Part shown: positions 42,399-51,748 of the stretch, one piece after another
How positions within the stretch are numbered: position 1 is the first letter of the stretch
How the letters are laid out: the number at the start of each line of letters is the position of its first letter
Assembly (NCBI RefSeq): GCF_005144415.1
Contig: NZ_SWJE01000006.1
Coordinates: 62,001 to 126,000 of the forward strand
DNA: 64,000 nt
Source: Trinickia terrae
GTDB taxonomy: Bacteria; Pseudomonadota; Gammaproteobacteria; Burkholderiales; Burkholderiaceae
Direction: 5' to 3'
Notes under the pieces: generated by a model
Told to the model about the DNA's origin: nothing
Databases searched by the model: none
What the model saw: the letters and a program-made list of their open reading frames with translations, nothing else
Made by a program: the position numbers and the translations under genes

Positions 42399-42973
42399 GC
42401 GCGGGGCCCCACACTGGCCTCCGGCTTGAGCACTTCCGGCACCATCGCATCGGCCCAGCCCTGCTGCAGCGTGATCATGCGCAGCTTGAACACGGCCGAT
42501 GGCAGGTACTTGGCCCCCAGGATGCCCCACAGGTTGTTCATTTCCTGCGTGCTGATGCTCACGAGCTCGGCCGAGAGCTTCTCCAGATTCGGCGGAAAGC
42601 GGCCGGCGCAGCTTTGCGAATCGAAGCTCGGCCTGCCCTGGAAAAAACCGAGCGCGCCGCTGAGCATGCGCAGCGAATCCATGTAGCTGCCGAACGACGC
42701 CGACACCATGATGTAAAGGTTCAGGTTGAGCGGCGCGGCATTGCGGACGTAGCCGCCGCCGTCGGCCCGCGTGGGAATGCCGAGCGCGGGCGCCGCCGCC
42801 TCCTTGCCGATGTTGACCAGCGTCAGGATCAGCTTGCCGCTGAGCCCGGCAACCGGGCTGCCGTCCGCATTGGCAAGACTGGACAGCACCGCCACCTTGT
42901 CGTGGCTTTGCAGGTGCAGGCTGAAGTAGCCGTTCAGCTCGTCCAGCAGGAAACTCAAGGTCTTGTCGATCAT
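42395..42973 (-). CDS. DUF4255/Pvc16-type tail terminator protein
   Basis: A 192-residue DUF4255 (Afp16/Pvc16 N-terminal) protein, the cap that ends tube and sheath growth at the particle's distal end. Family features include MIDKTLSFLLDELNGYFSLH, the VLSSLANADGSPVAGLSGKL turn, and LNLYIMVSASFGSYMDSLRMLSGALGFFQG. The start is the ATG at 42973 with AGGA just before it; the much longer frame to 43819 runs through the AAA gene and is spurious. It follows the ATPase by 8 nt. Confidence 0.88.
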   Translation of the reverse strand: MIDKTLSFLLDELNGYFSLHLQSHDKVAVLSSLANADGSPVAGLSGKLILTLVNIGKEAAAPALGIPTRADGGGYVRNAAPLNLNLYIMVSASFGSYMDSLRMLSGALGFFQGRPSFDSQSCAGRFPPNLEKLSAELVSISTQEMNNLWGILGAKYLPSAVFKLRMITLQQGWADAMVPEVLKPEASVGPRA

Positions 42974-42981
42974 GGCCGTTC

Positions 42982-44337
42982 CTAAATGCCGACGCGTCCG
43001 TCCTTGCGGAGCTCGCGCCGAATGCCCTGGCGAATGTCGTCGATATCGATGTGCGGCTCCCCGCGCCGCACCGCGGTCAGCGCCGCGTAGCGCAGCACGT
43101 TGACGATGGAGCCGCCCGAGAGCTCGTATTGCCCGGCAAGCGCGGCAAAATCGCAGCCCGGCCCGACCTGGCATGGCGGCGCGAACGCGCCCTGCCACAA
43201 GCGCAGGCGCTCTGCCGCATCCGGCAGCGGAAAGTGGATCATCGATTGAAAGCGGCGCGCGAACGCCTCGTCGATATTGCCTTTGAGGTTGCTCGCCAGG
43301 ATCACCACGCCCGGGAAATCCTCCACCCGCTGCAGCAGATAGGCGACTTCCTGGTTCGCGTAGCGCTCGTTGGCCCCGCTGCCGCTGCCGCGCTTGCCGA
43401 ACAGGGCGTCGGCCTCGTCGAAGAACAGAATCCAGTCCTGGCGCTCGGCATGGTCGAAGATGCGCGACAGGTTCTTCTCGGTTTCGCCGATGTATTTGGA
43501 CACCACGAGCGACAGGTCCACCCGGTAGACGTCGAGACCCGTGCTCTTGCCCAGCAGCGTGGCGGTGAGCGTCTTGCCGGTGCCGGGCGGCCCGTAGAAC
43601 AGCGAGCGAAACCCGGGCTTGACCTGGCGGCCCAGCCCCCAGTCGTGCATCAGCGTGTGACGATGCTCGATCCAGGCGCGGATTTCCTCCACGTCGTCGC
43701 GCACGTGCGCGGGCAGCACGAGGTCGGACCAGTTCAGCCGCGTGCCGATACGCTGCGCCGGAAAATCGCCGCCGTAGCTCGGCTGAAAACGTTCGCCGGT
43801 GGTGAGCAGGCTCAGGCACTCGCGGCTGATCTGCAGCGGCAGGCCGAGCTGGGCGCGGATCGCCGCCGCGCCGTCCGCCGGCCGCGCCTCGTCCCAGGCC
43901 AGGATGCCGTGACGGCGCAGCCGCGCGTCGGCGGCGAACAGGCCGTGCACGGCCACGCGATCCTGCAGGTTGTCCCCGGCCAGGACGAAGGCGGCCGTTT
44001 CGGCGGTCGGCCAGAAGCCGCGATGCTGCGCGCCCGTGTGTCCGCCGAACTCGCTGAACGGCTGCTCGAGGTTGGCATTGCGAATCAGGAACGGGTCCAG
44101 CACCTGCGGGCGCACGTGGGGCGCGAGGGCCAGGATCAGCACCAGCCGCTCCTCGTCGCTCAGCTCCCAGTCGGCCACAGCGCGCGTATAGGGCGAATCG
44201 GCGGGCAACGCCGGGGGCGGCAGTTGCCGGATGTGCTCAATGTCGGATTCCTGTCCGAAGTAGAGCTTCATGGCGCTGGAGACGGCCGTGTCCAGCCATT
44301 CCAGCTCCAGTTCGAGCGCGTTGGCCTGAGCGTGCAT
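42982..44337 (-). CDS. AAA+ ATPase of the contractile injection system (Afp15-like)
   Basis: A 451-residue AAA+ ATPase. The N-terminal domain (about 1-200) is specific to eCIS ATPases; the AAA module shows Walker A GPPGTGKT, Walker B ILFFDEADALFGKRGSG, sensor 1 ILASNLKGN and the Arg finger in DEAFARRFQSM. eCIS ATPases are needed for assembly or loading of the particle. Two ATGs are possible: 44346, which overlaps the tape-measure stop, and 44337, which has GGAG at better spacing and is used here. The longer frame to 44646 is a shadow. Confidence 0.9.
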   Translation of the reverse strand: MHAQANALELELEWLDTAVSSAMKLYFGQESDIEHIRQLPPPALPADSPYTRAVADWELSDEERLVLILALAPHVRPQVLDPFLIRNANLEQPFSEFGGHTGAQHRGFWPTAETAAFVLAGDNLQDRVAVHGLFAADARLRRHGILAWDEARPADGAAAIRAQLGLPLQISRECLSLLTTGERFQPSYGGDFPAQRIGTRLNWSDLVLPAHVRDDVEEIRAWIEHRHTLMHDWGLGRQVKPGFRSLFYGPPGTGKTLTATLLGKSTGLDVYRVDLSLVVSKYIGETEKNLSRIFDHAERQDWILFFDEADALFGKRGSGSGANERYANQEVAYLLQRVEDFPGVVILASNLKGNIDEAFARRFQSMIHFPLPDAAERLRLWQGAFAPPCQVGPGCDFAALAGQYELSGGSIVNVLRYAALTAVRRGEPHIDIDDIRQGIRRELRKDGRVGI

Positions 44338-44342
44338 GGATG

Positions 44343-47300
44343 TCATCTCCACTTCACGAACAATGGCTGCGGCATCCAGGGCAGCCGGATCGTGCCGAAG
44401 CCCCACGGCAGGCCGTCCAGCAGGATGTCCACGGTCTTCGGGGGGATCGTGAGCGTGGCCTTGTCCTGTTCGCACAGCAGGCGGCCCTCGCGCATCAGGA
44501 AGGTTTGCTGGAGGCCCTCCACCGACGTGTTCTTGAGCTTCTCCCAGCGCTGGGTCACGGCGTAGAGCAGATCGCGCCCGATACGCTTTTCTTCTTCCGC
44601 GGGCGGGTCCACGAATTCGGGCGCTTGCGCGAACGGCATGCCGCACAGCAGCTTGTTGAGCGCCAGCGCGTACTCCGGCGCGTCGTGGTTGCCGCCAGCC
44701 AGGTATTGCAGCAGATAGACGGCGCGGCTGCGCGCGGTCTCGTTCACGAATGCGCTCTTGTCCACCAGGCCCAGGATCTCGAAATAGCGCGTGAAGAACG
44801 GCCAGAGCAGCACCAGCCCGGCGTTGGAGACATACATCGGTTCGTCCTCCGGCAATGCCTGCCGATGGGGATCGACGTACGGCACCGGCCGGGCCGGCGG
44901 TCTGGGAAAGGTGTCGACGACGGTCATGCGGCGCGCCTGCTGCGCGGCCTGGCGCGCCCCGGCCGACGAGCCGGGCAGGCTGCGCTCCAGGGCGGCCAGC
45001 AGCGTCAGCGGCTCCAGCTCATGCTGCTCGGCCACGCGCTTCGCCAGCGCCATCAGAAAGCGCGGCGCCGACCAGCGGCTGCCCTCGCCGCTGCTGATGA
45101 TCTGCTCGAGCAGCGCATCCCAGGCGAGCGTCTGCGCATGGCGGCGCCAGTGCGCGGGGAGAACGGCGAGCTTCGCGAAGCGTTCGAGCAATGGCTTGAC
45201 GACTTCGATTTGCGGCGGCGTCAGCCACATCGGCAACAGACGAAGCAGCAGCGCCGGCGGCAACAGGCTCGCCAGGCGCCGGCGCTGCAACGGCTCCTTG
45301 CACGCTTGCCGGAAAAAACGGCGCCACGCGCGGCGGCGCGCAGCAGGCCAGCCGGCAAGCGCGGCGCCGAGCGCGAAGAGCTCCGCCCGCATGGCGTGAC
45401 TCAGCGAATGGCCGTAGCGCAGCATGTCTTCCAGCGCGGCGAGCACCGCATGGCCGCGGCTGGCCGGTTCGAGCGCGCCGCGCGCCCCGTCGCCGCGCAG
45501 CAGGTAGCGCACCGGCAGATCGCCAGCCGGCTCGGGAACGTGCGCGTGCGGAAGATCCACAGCGCTCTCGCCGCCGAGCAGTTCCGCCAGCACCGCATAT
45601 CGCGCGTCGCGCCCGGCGCCCCGGCTTGCCACCGCGAACAGGATCTGCCGGTAGCGCGCCTGCGGCAGCCGCAGCCGGTGCGCGGCCTGGCGCGCGGCAT
45701 CGTCCAGGAAGCTCGCCGCCGACACGTCGTCGCCATGCGGACGCAACAGCAGGCTCAGCGCCACCTCCCAATGCGCGCCGGCGGTCTGGCGGCGTTGACT
45801 GCCGGTGAGCGCAAGGCTGTCCGCGAGCGCGCTGCCGGCATTGAGCCAGGTCAGCACGAGGCCGCCCATGCCGGGGTTCAAGGTCAGCAGCAACTGGCGC
45901 AGCGTCGCCGCGGGCAGCCAGCGCAGCAGGCGCGCCGGCGCGCCCGGGTGCAGCAAGGCCTTGCGCAACGCCTCCAGCAGCGCTTCCGGCTGCCGCGCCA
46001 GCAGCCGCTGGAAGCTGCGTTGCGGATACTGGGCCTCGCTGTCCCAAGGCGGCGGCGTGCCGCTCTCGAGCAACGCGATCAGGTGAGCCAGCTCTGTCCG
46101 ATCGCTGCGGGCCGCTTGCGGCAGCCGGGCCGGTCGCGCGTGGCGGCCAATGCGGCGTGGACCGCGCGAGGGCAGCAGGCGCGTGGCGCGGCGCGAACCG
46201 GCTGCCCTTTTGACCGGATGCGGCCTGGTCGAGCCGAACTCCGGTTCCTGGCCGGCGATGGCCCCCTCTGTCGCGGCCAGCACTTCCCGATAGTCGCGCA
46301 ACATATGCAGGGCCAAGGCCTCGGCCAGCGGCTGCGCCCACTCGGACGGCTGGCTCGCCGAAGCGTCTGCATCGAGCAGCGACGTCAGCCACGTCAGGTC
46401 CGCCAGCCGGAACAGCTCATGCCCCGGCTGGCGCAGCCGCCGGGCCGCCGCCGGCAAGCCGGCGCGCAGCCGGATCAGCTCGTCGGCGCGATCGCCGGCG
46501 AGCAGGCGCAGCAGCCGCTCGCGCCAGGCCGGCGCAGCCTCCCGGACGATGCGCGCAGCGGCAACCGGCCCGGCGGCCATCGCCGCGCGCACGATGACAA
46601 GGTCCGGCAGGCCGGCCAGCCAGTCGTGCAGCGACAGGCCCTCCGCCGCATGCCACACGCCATGCCTGAGCCAGTGCTGCAGGCGTTCGGCGGGTGTCGT
46701 CGAACGCGGCTCGCCGAGCTGCGCCGCCGGCTCGCCGGCTTGCGTCCGTGGCGCTCCGAATGACAAGAAGCCGGCGTCGAGCTGATGCAGCAACGCACGC
46801 GCAGGCGCCGGCCGCGCGTCGGCATAACGGCTCAGCACGCCGCGGGCAAAAGCCGCGGGCTCGAATGCCGCCGGGGCCGTCGTCCAGTAGCCGAGCGCGG
46901 CTTCGCCGAGACGCGCCTCCAGTTGCGCATCGCCGCCGCTTCGCAATGCGTGCCGCAGCGAGCCGAGCAGCCGGACGATGCGCCGCGCTTGCGCCGGGGC
47001 GAGCCACTGCCATAGCCGGCGGCGCCCTTGCGGCGACAAGCTGCGCAGCAAGCGCCGCCGTGCATCCCCGGTGCGCAGCGCGGACCGCAATGCCGCTTGC
47101 AGCACCGCCGGCTGTTGCCTCGCCAGCTCGGCGAGGCGGTGCTCCAGAACGCCGGCTGCCGGGCCGTCGCGGCGGTCGGCCCGGCCTTGCAGCAAAGCCG
47201 TCAGCATGTGCAGCTGACGTTCGGCCGGCTCGAGCACGGTCACGCCCGGATCGGCCGTCGCGGTGGATGGAGGCGCCGGTTCGGCCTCCACGGCCTGCGG

Positions 47301-48179
47301 TTGCAGCCGCAATGCGTACAGCGTGTCCAGCAAACCGCCGGACCGGCCTTCGCGGGTCCGCGTCCGTTCGACGGCGCGGGCCAACTGCGCTACCAGCTCG
47401 TCGAAACCGAGCTGGTAGCGCGCTGCCATCTTGCGCAAGGTCGCGGCGACAAAGGCTCGCCGGTTGAATTCCGAGCCGCGCGAATCGAGCAGATAGTTCA
47501 GGATGAAGGTCCACAGGGCCGTGCCGAAGCCGGGGCGATCGAGGCGCGGCGGCGCGTCGGCATGCTGGACGCGGCGCAGCTGGCGCGCATAGCCGACGAT
47601 GTACGCGGCTTCGCCCGGCACCAGCACGCCGACCAGCTGCTCGATGGCGGGCTCGGGCAATGCCGCGGCCAGGCGTTCGCTCAGTTCGGCATGCCGGCTC
47701 GCGCGGCGCAGCGTCGAAGCGAGGCGCGCAGGCGCATGCAGCGTGGCTTCCTGCAGCAAGCCGGCCGGCGCCCGGTCCGCCTCCACGGCGCCGCGCTCCA
47801 GCCAGGCGAGCAACGCCGGCCAGTACGCGGGCTCCGCTTCCTGCCAGGCGCCGGATGCGGGCGCCTGCGCTGGCCGCGGCAGACCGAGCCGGCGCAATTG
47901 GTCGCGCAGCGCGCTCCTGAGCCGCTCTCCCAGCTCGACTTCCAGGCGCCCCGGTGCGATCCGCCCCAGATCCAGCTCGATGCGCCGGATCTGGTAGACG
48001 CGCGCATCGCCGGCCGCTTCGTCGAAACAGGGTTGCAGGGCGTGTTCGAGCTGCTCGCGGCAATAGGCGCTCAGCCGCTGCTGGACGGCCTTCGCGCGCT
48101 CCTGGGCCGGGCCCTTGCCGGCGCGCAATTGCACATCGAGCAACAGCTTCTTCACCTGGTGGGTAGCGGAAGCATTCAT
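44343..48179 (-). CDS. Contractile injection system tape-measure protein
   Basis: A 1278-residue, Arg/Ala/Leu-rich helical protein recognised by its ends: KKLLLDVQLRAGKGPAQERA at the start with YQIRRIELDLGRI, and at the end EPMYVSNAGLVLLWPFFTRY with ALNKLLCGMPFAQ and WGFGTIRLPWM. This matches the eCIS tape-measure family (CIS_TMP, Afp14 position), which sets tube length. The middle is built of irregular helical repeats with many Arg residues. It overlaps the upstream baseplate gene by four bases, a sign of coupling. Confidence 0.85.
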   Translation of the reverse strand: MNASATHQVKKLLLDVQLRAGKGPAQERAKAVQQRLSAYCREQLEHALQPCFDEAAGDARVYQIRRIELDLGRIAPGRLEVELGERLRSALRDQLRRLGLPRPAQAPASGAWQEAEPAYWPALLAWLERGAVEADRAPAGLLQEATLHAPARLASTLRRASRHAELSERLAAALPEPAIEQLVGVLVPGEAAYIVGYARQLRRVQHADAPPRLDRPGFGTALWTFILNYLLDSRGSEFNRRAFVAATLRKMAARYQLGFDELVAQLARAVERTRTREGRSGGLLDTLYALRLQPQAVEAEPAPPSTATADPGVTVLEPAERQLHMLTALLQGRADRRDGPAAGVLEHRLAELARQQPAVLQAALRSALRTGDARRRLLRSLSPQGRRRLWQWLAPAQARRIVRLLGSLRHALRSGGDAQLEARLGEAALGYWTTAPAAFEPAAFARGVLSRYADARPAPARALLHQLDAGFLSFGAPRTQAGEPAAQLGEPRSTTPAERLQHWLRHGVWHAAEGLSLHDWLAGLPDLVIVRAAMAAGPVAAARIVREAAPAWRERLLRLLAGDRADELIRLRAGLPAAARRLRQPGHELFRLADLTWLTSLLDADASASQPSEWAQPLAEALALHMLRDYREVLAATEGAIAGQEPEFGSTRPHPVKRAAGSRRATRLLPSRGPRRIGRHARPARLPQAARSDRTELAHLIALLESGTPPPWDSEAQYPQRSFQRLLARQPEALLEALRKALLHPGAPARLLRWLPAATLRQLLLTLNPGMGGLVLTWLNAGSALADSLALTGSQRRQTAGAHWEVALSLLLRPHGDDVSAASFLDDAARQAAHRLRLPQARYRQILFAVASRGAGRDARYAVLAELLGGESAVDLPHAHVPEPAGDLPVRYLLRGDGARGALEPASRGHAVLAALEDMLRYGHSLSHAMRAELFALGAALAGWPAARRRAWRRFFRQACKEPLQRRRLASLLPPALLLRLLPMWLTPPQIEVVKPLLERFAKLAVLPAHWRRHAQTLAWDALLEQIISSGEGSRWSAPRFLMALAKRVAEQHELEPLTLLAALERSLPGSSAGARQAAQQARRMTVVDTFPRPPARPVPYVDPHRQALPEDEPMYVSNAGLVLLWPFFTRYFEILGLVDKSAFVNETARSRAVYLLQYLAGGNHDAPEYALALNKLLCGMPFAQAPEFVDPPAEEEKRIGRDLLYAVTQRWEKLKNTSVEGLQQTFLMREGRLLCEQDKATLTIPPKTVDILLDGLPWGFGTIRLPWMPQPLFVKWR

Positions 48180-51043
48180 GACGATTCGCTCTGCTGCGCC
48201 AGATGCTGGAGGAATTCGCGCAAGGAGCCGGAGCGTTCGTCCAACGCTTGGTATTCCTGATGGGCGTCATGCACGCTCTTGTACTTCGCGCTCGCCCAGG
48301 CCTCGTACCGATGCTCGAAACGCTCCATCTGCGCGAAGCTCAGCCAGTAGCAATCCGCCTGCACGTGGGCCGGACAGTTCTCGCGCACCAGCCGTTCGGC
48401 GAAACGCTTGAACTCGTCGTTCTGGAAACGCACCGGCCAGTCCGGCAGCAGCACGCTGATCCGGCAGGCGTAAAAGCCGTCGTCCTTCGCGAGGGGCTGC
48501 GCCAACGGGCGAAGCAGGATGTGCTCGAGCACATACAGGCCCTCTCCGTCGAACAGGTGCTGCCAGGCCGCGCCGTCCGGCTGCAGCCAGGCGACGAGGC
48601 GGTTGCGGAGCGCCTTCAGGCGTTCCGCATCGTCACTGTGATGCAGCCGATGCCAGGTCCCGCCGGGCGACAGAAAAGACAGCTCCCAGCTCCAGCCGCC
48701 TCGTTCCGGCCTGATCCGGTAGCGCGCCAGATCGGTGCCGTATCTGAGCAGATGGGCGAAGAGGCCCGGGTGGCTGGCCTCGAAGACGAGCGCCCGCTCT
48801 TCCTCTGCCGGCCCCATGCCCTCGGCCGCGTGCCCCTCGCGATGATAGTGGTAGCCGGGATGGCGCGCGGTCAGCCGCGCGCGCGACTGCGGATAGCGGG
48901 CGAACCGCTGAGGGCCGCCGATGCCGAGCAGGCTGTACAGCCGATGCTCCAGCCCGGAGCCGAACGGCATTGCCTTGGCAATTTTGAAGCTGTAGTCGAA
49001 GCCGCTCGCGCGCCGGCTGCTCGCGCGCGGATAGGCCATCAGGAAGCTGCTCTTCCAGCTGGCGAGCTCGGTCAGGAAGCGGTCGTCGGCGGCCGGCCGC
49101 GGATCGAAACGCTGCAGCAGGTCGTCCTCGAAGCGTTCGTTGAAGCGCGCCAGCAAATGATCGAGAAAGGCGTTGTGGCGCTGCGGATAGGGGTCGAACT
49201 GCGCCATCAGCCGCTCGAGCTTGGCGAGGTAGCTCTGCGCAACGGTCGGCTCGCGCGTCTCGTCCCGGCCGTGCGGCTCCAGCCGCACGTGACGCGCGTG
49301 CGCCGCCGGCTCGCGCCGGATGCGCTCGAGCAGATAGACGACTTCGAGCACCTCGCGCTCGATCTCTTCCTGGGAATCGGCCCGCAGCTCGCCTTCGGCG
49401 ATCTCCATGCCGTGAACGTTGACCAGCACGAAAATCCATTTGCCGTCAGGCGCCTGACGGTGACGGTAATGGCGCGCCCGGCTGCCGTACGACAGCACTT
49501 CGTCCAGGCGCGACTGCCGCTCGGCCAGCGTGCCGGGCCAGATTGCGCGCAGCGCCGGCCGATGCGGGTGCGAGATGCGCAGACTGACGGCGCGATGCCC
49601 GTGCCGCTCCCGATCCTCGGCCCGCAAATCGCGCAGCAGCTCGCCGACCGCGTCGGGATCGGGAAAGTCGGCCTGGGGATTGTCCACCAGGGATTGAGCG
49701 AAATAGCTATGCGCCTCGGGCGGACGCAGCGAAAACAGCCAGCGCGCGTTGGCGAGCTGCGCGAAGGCATTGGCGAGCACCTGCTCGAACAGCATCAGAT
49801 AGGCGCGCAGCTGCTTGACCTGGGCCGCGCGCTTGACCGCCGCCGGGCCGCTGCCGGGCTGGCTGAATGCCGCTTCCGCATCGGCCGCCTGCCACTGGAA
49901 GTCATCCGGAATGCCGTAGCGGCTGAGCCCGTACGTGACCGGGAATTGATGCTGGATCGAGTGGTAGCGCTGGACGTCCAGGTAGCGTCCGCTGGGCAGC
50001 CGGCGATAGCTCAGGCTGTCGGTGGAGCGCTTCACCGCGCTTTCGCGCGCGCGCCCGTCCACATAGCATTGGTTGAACACCCGGGTCACGCGCTCCGCAT
50101 TGGGCAGCACGCTCGCGCCGGACGAATCGCGCAGCTCGAACGGCCACGGCCCGCCCTGCGGCGGAATGTCGATGAACGGCACCGTGTGGTCCTTGAGGGT
50201 CAGCACGTCGCCGTCGACGTCTTCTCTGCTCACGAAATGCAGGCCGCTCAACAGGCGCACCCCGGGCACGGCCTGCACCACGCGGGCGATCTGCGCCAAG
50301 TTCACGGTGGCTGGGCGCTCGACCAGCCCGGCGTCGTCGATGGTCCCGTATGCGAGCCGCGGGCCTTCGTAGATCTGCTCCCGCGCCTGCCCGGCGTCGA
50401 TTTGCGCTTCGATGGCGCTGGGCATGGGCGCCGGCAGCAGCTTCCAGTCGAGGTAGAACAGCAGCGTGCCCATGACCTCGTCCGGATCGCTGCCGGGCGA
50501 CAGCTCCAGGACCCCGGCCAGCTTGAGCGACTGCTGCTTGAGCACCTCGACGCTGACGATGTCCTCGCAGAGTGTGCGGTTGGCGCGCAGGATGGCCGTC
50601 ACCTGGGCGACGAGCTTGTCTTTGTCTCCCCAGCGGAATTGCTCGATCCAACCGCAGTACAAGCCCGGCATCCCCTCCACCGGCTCGATCCAGAAGTTCT
50701 TCAGGCCGTGCACGCTGTCGTAGACGAGCTTGCGGTAATCGTTGGCGGTGAGCGGCGCGCAGGTCAGGATCTGGTCGCCGGTGAACAGCGTGTCGCGGGC
50801 GATGACGCCCCGCTCGTCCGCCAGCAGCTCCGTCATCTCGTACTGGCCGCGCAGGCCGAGATCGGTCAGCGCATAGCACAGCTGCTCGAGGATCGTGAGG
50901 CCGGGATCGTGCTCGTTGTAGTCGGTCCAGTAGTCGCCCGACGCGTCCTGCGCATAGCCCATGGCCTCCGCCAGCAGGGCGGCGAAGTCCATGCTGGGGG
51001 GAAGCGCGGCGGGAAAATTCAGCAGCAGCGGCGTATCGGCCAT
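48176..51043 (-). CDS. Baseplate component (Afp12-like, J-type N-terminus)
   Basis: A 955-residue baseplate wedge protein. The N-terminus carries DYWTDYNEHDPGLTILEQLC followed by YALTDLG, the baseplate-J/gp6-type signature, and SRYGIPDDFQW-like and Tyr/Arg-rich segments fill the centre. The C-terminal part is beta- and aromatic-rich (for example CYWLSFAQMERFEHRYEAWA). In Afp the second J-type protein sits after Afp11 and before the tape measure, as here. It follows the fibre-like gene by 3 nt and overlaps the tape measure by 4 nt. Confidence 0.82.
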   Translation of the reverse strand: MADTPLLLNFPAALPPSMDFAALLAEAMGYAQDASGDYWTDYNEHDPGLTILEQLCYALTDLGLRGQYEMTELLADERGVIARDTLFTGDQILTCAPLTANDYRKLVYDSVHGLKNFWIEPVEGMPGLYCGWIEQFRWGDKDKLVAQVTAILRANRTLCEDIVSVEVLKQQSLKLAGVLELSPGSDPDEVMGTLLFYLDWKLLPAPMPSAIEAQIDAGQAREQIYEGPRLAYGTIDDAGLVERPATVNLAQIARVVQAVPGVRLLSGLHFVSREDVDGDVLTLKDHTVPFIDIPPQGGPWPFELRDSSGASVLPNAERVTRVFNQCYVDGRARESAVKRSTDSLSYRRLPSGRYLDVQRYHSIQHQFPVTYGLSRYGIPDDFQWQAADAEAAFSQPGSGPAAVKRAAQVKQLRAYLMLFEQVLANAFAQLANARWLFSLRPPEAHSYFAQSLVDNPQADFPDPDAVGELLRDLRAEDRERHGHRAVSLRISHPHRPALRAIWPGTLAERQSRLDEVLSYGSRARHYRHRQAPDGKWIFVLVNVHGMEIAEGELRADSQEEIEREVLEVVYLLERIRREPAAHARHVRLEPHGRDETREPTVAQSYLAKLERLMAQFDPYPQRHNAFLDHLLARFNERFEDDLLQRFDPRPAADDRFLTELASWKSSFLMAYPRASSRRASGFDYSFKIAKAMPFGSGLEHRLYSLLGIGGPQRFARYPQSRARLTARHPGYHYHREGHAAEGMGPAEEERALVFEASHPGLFAHLLRYGTDLARYRIRPERGGWSWELSFLSPGGTWHRLHHSDDAERLKALRNRLVAWLQPDGAAWQHLFDGEGLYVLEHILLRPLAQPLAKDDGFYACRISVLLPDWPVRFQNDEFKRFAERLVRENCPAHVQADCYWLSFAQMERFEHRYEAWASAKYKSVHDAHQEYQALDERSGSLREFLQHLAQQSESS

Positions 51044-51046
51044 CGC

Positions 51047-51748
51047 TTAGTCCTGGCGTGCCCAGCGGCACAGAATCTGCGTCTGCTTGCCGCCGGCGTC
51101 CGGCCCGAAGGCGCTGCGCGCGCGAACGTTGAGCTGAAACGAGGAGCCCGATTCCGGCAGCCACTTGAACTGGAGGACATGCCATGGAATCAGGCTGTCC
51201 CTGTCGACGCTCTGCACCAGGCGCCGGGCCGACAGCTGCTTGCCGACCACGGCGATCGCGCTGTTGGTGATCCGGTACGAGGGGCGCGCATTGACGGTGG
51301 ACGCCGTGCACGTCCAGGTGCCGACGGTCTTGTCCGTGATCGGCAGCGGATGCCAGTTGCCGTCCGCCGGCACCGTGCAGCTGGCGCCGGTGCTGTCCGA
51401 CGGCGGCGCCGCGGTGCCCGGGCCCTTGCCGGAACCCGCGTCGCCGGCGGGTGCGGCGCCGCTGCCCGGCGACGCGCCGCTGCCGGGCGCCACGGGCGGC
51501 GTCGGACTGACTCCCGGCGCCGGCGTGCCGCTGCCCGGGTTGGCTGGGCTCCCGGACGTGCCGCTCCCCGGCGCGGCGCCCGCATCGCGGCTGCGCCACC
51601 AGCCGATGAGCTCGCGCAGCGCCTGCAAATCGGCGTCCGGCAACTGATCCTTCGGAACGAACGAGTCGATCAGATCGGCGAAGTCCATCTGTGTGGGGAT
51701 CGCGCCGTTCACGAACACGTTCTTGAGGTCTTCGGGTTTCTTAATCAT
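51047..51748 (-). CDS. Small fibre-like or baseplate accessory protein of the eCIS
   Basis: A 233-residue protein beginning MIKKPEDLKNVFVNGAIPTQ then MDFADLIDSFV, a short module seen at the N-terminus of phage-tail-fibre-like and eCIS proteins. A low-complexity Pro/Gly/Ser linker (about residues 60-120) repeats PGSG and PAPG. The C-terminal domain (about 120-233) has two Cys (SCTVPADGNWHPLPITD and TWTCTASTVN) and a beta-rich end. The ATG at 51748 overlaps the baseplate gene by 8 nt; the longer frame to 51850 is rejected. No large fibre gene exists in the locus, so this may be the receptor-contact part. Confidence 0.65.
   Translation of the reverse strand: MIKKPEDLKNVFVNGAIPTQMDFADLIDSFVPKDQLPDADLQALRELIGWWRSRDAGAAPGSGTSGSPANPGSGTPAPGVSPTPPVAPGSGASPGSGAAPAGDAGSGKGPGTAAPPSDSTGASCTVPADGNWHPLPITDKTVGTWTCTASTVNARPSYRITNSAIAVVGKQLSARRLVQSVDRDSLIPWHVLQFKWLPESGSSFQLNVRARSAFGPDAGGKQTQILCRWARQD

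Noticed and set aside
42974-43819. N-terminal extension of the DUF4255 gene
   Set aside because: It lies entirely over the AAA+ motor domain in another frame, and a good ribosome site precedes the ATG at 42973.
44340-46763. An 807-codon plus-strand frame opposite the tape measure
   Set aside because: Shadow of the tape-measure gene with no recognisable domain.
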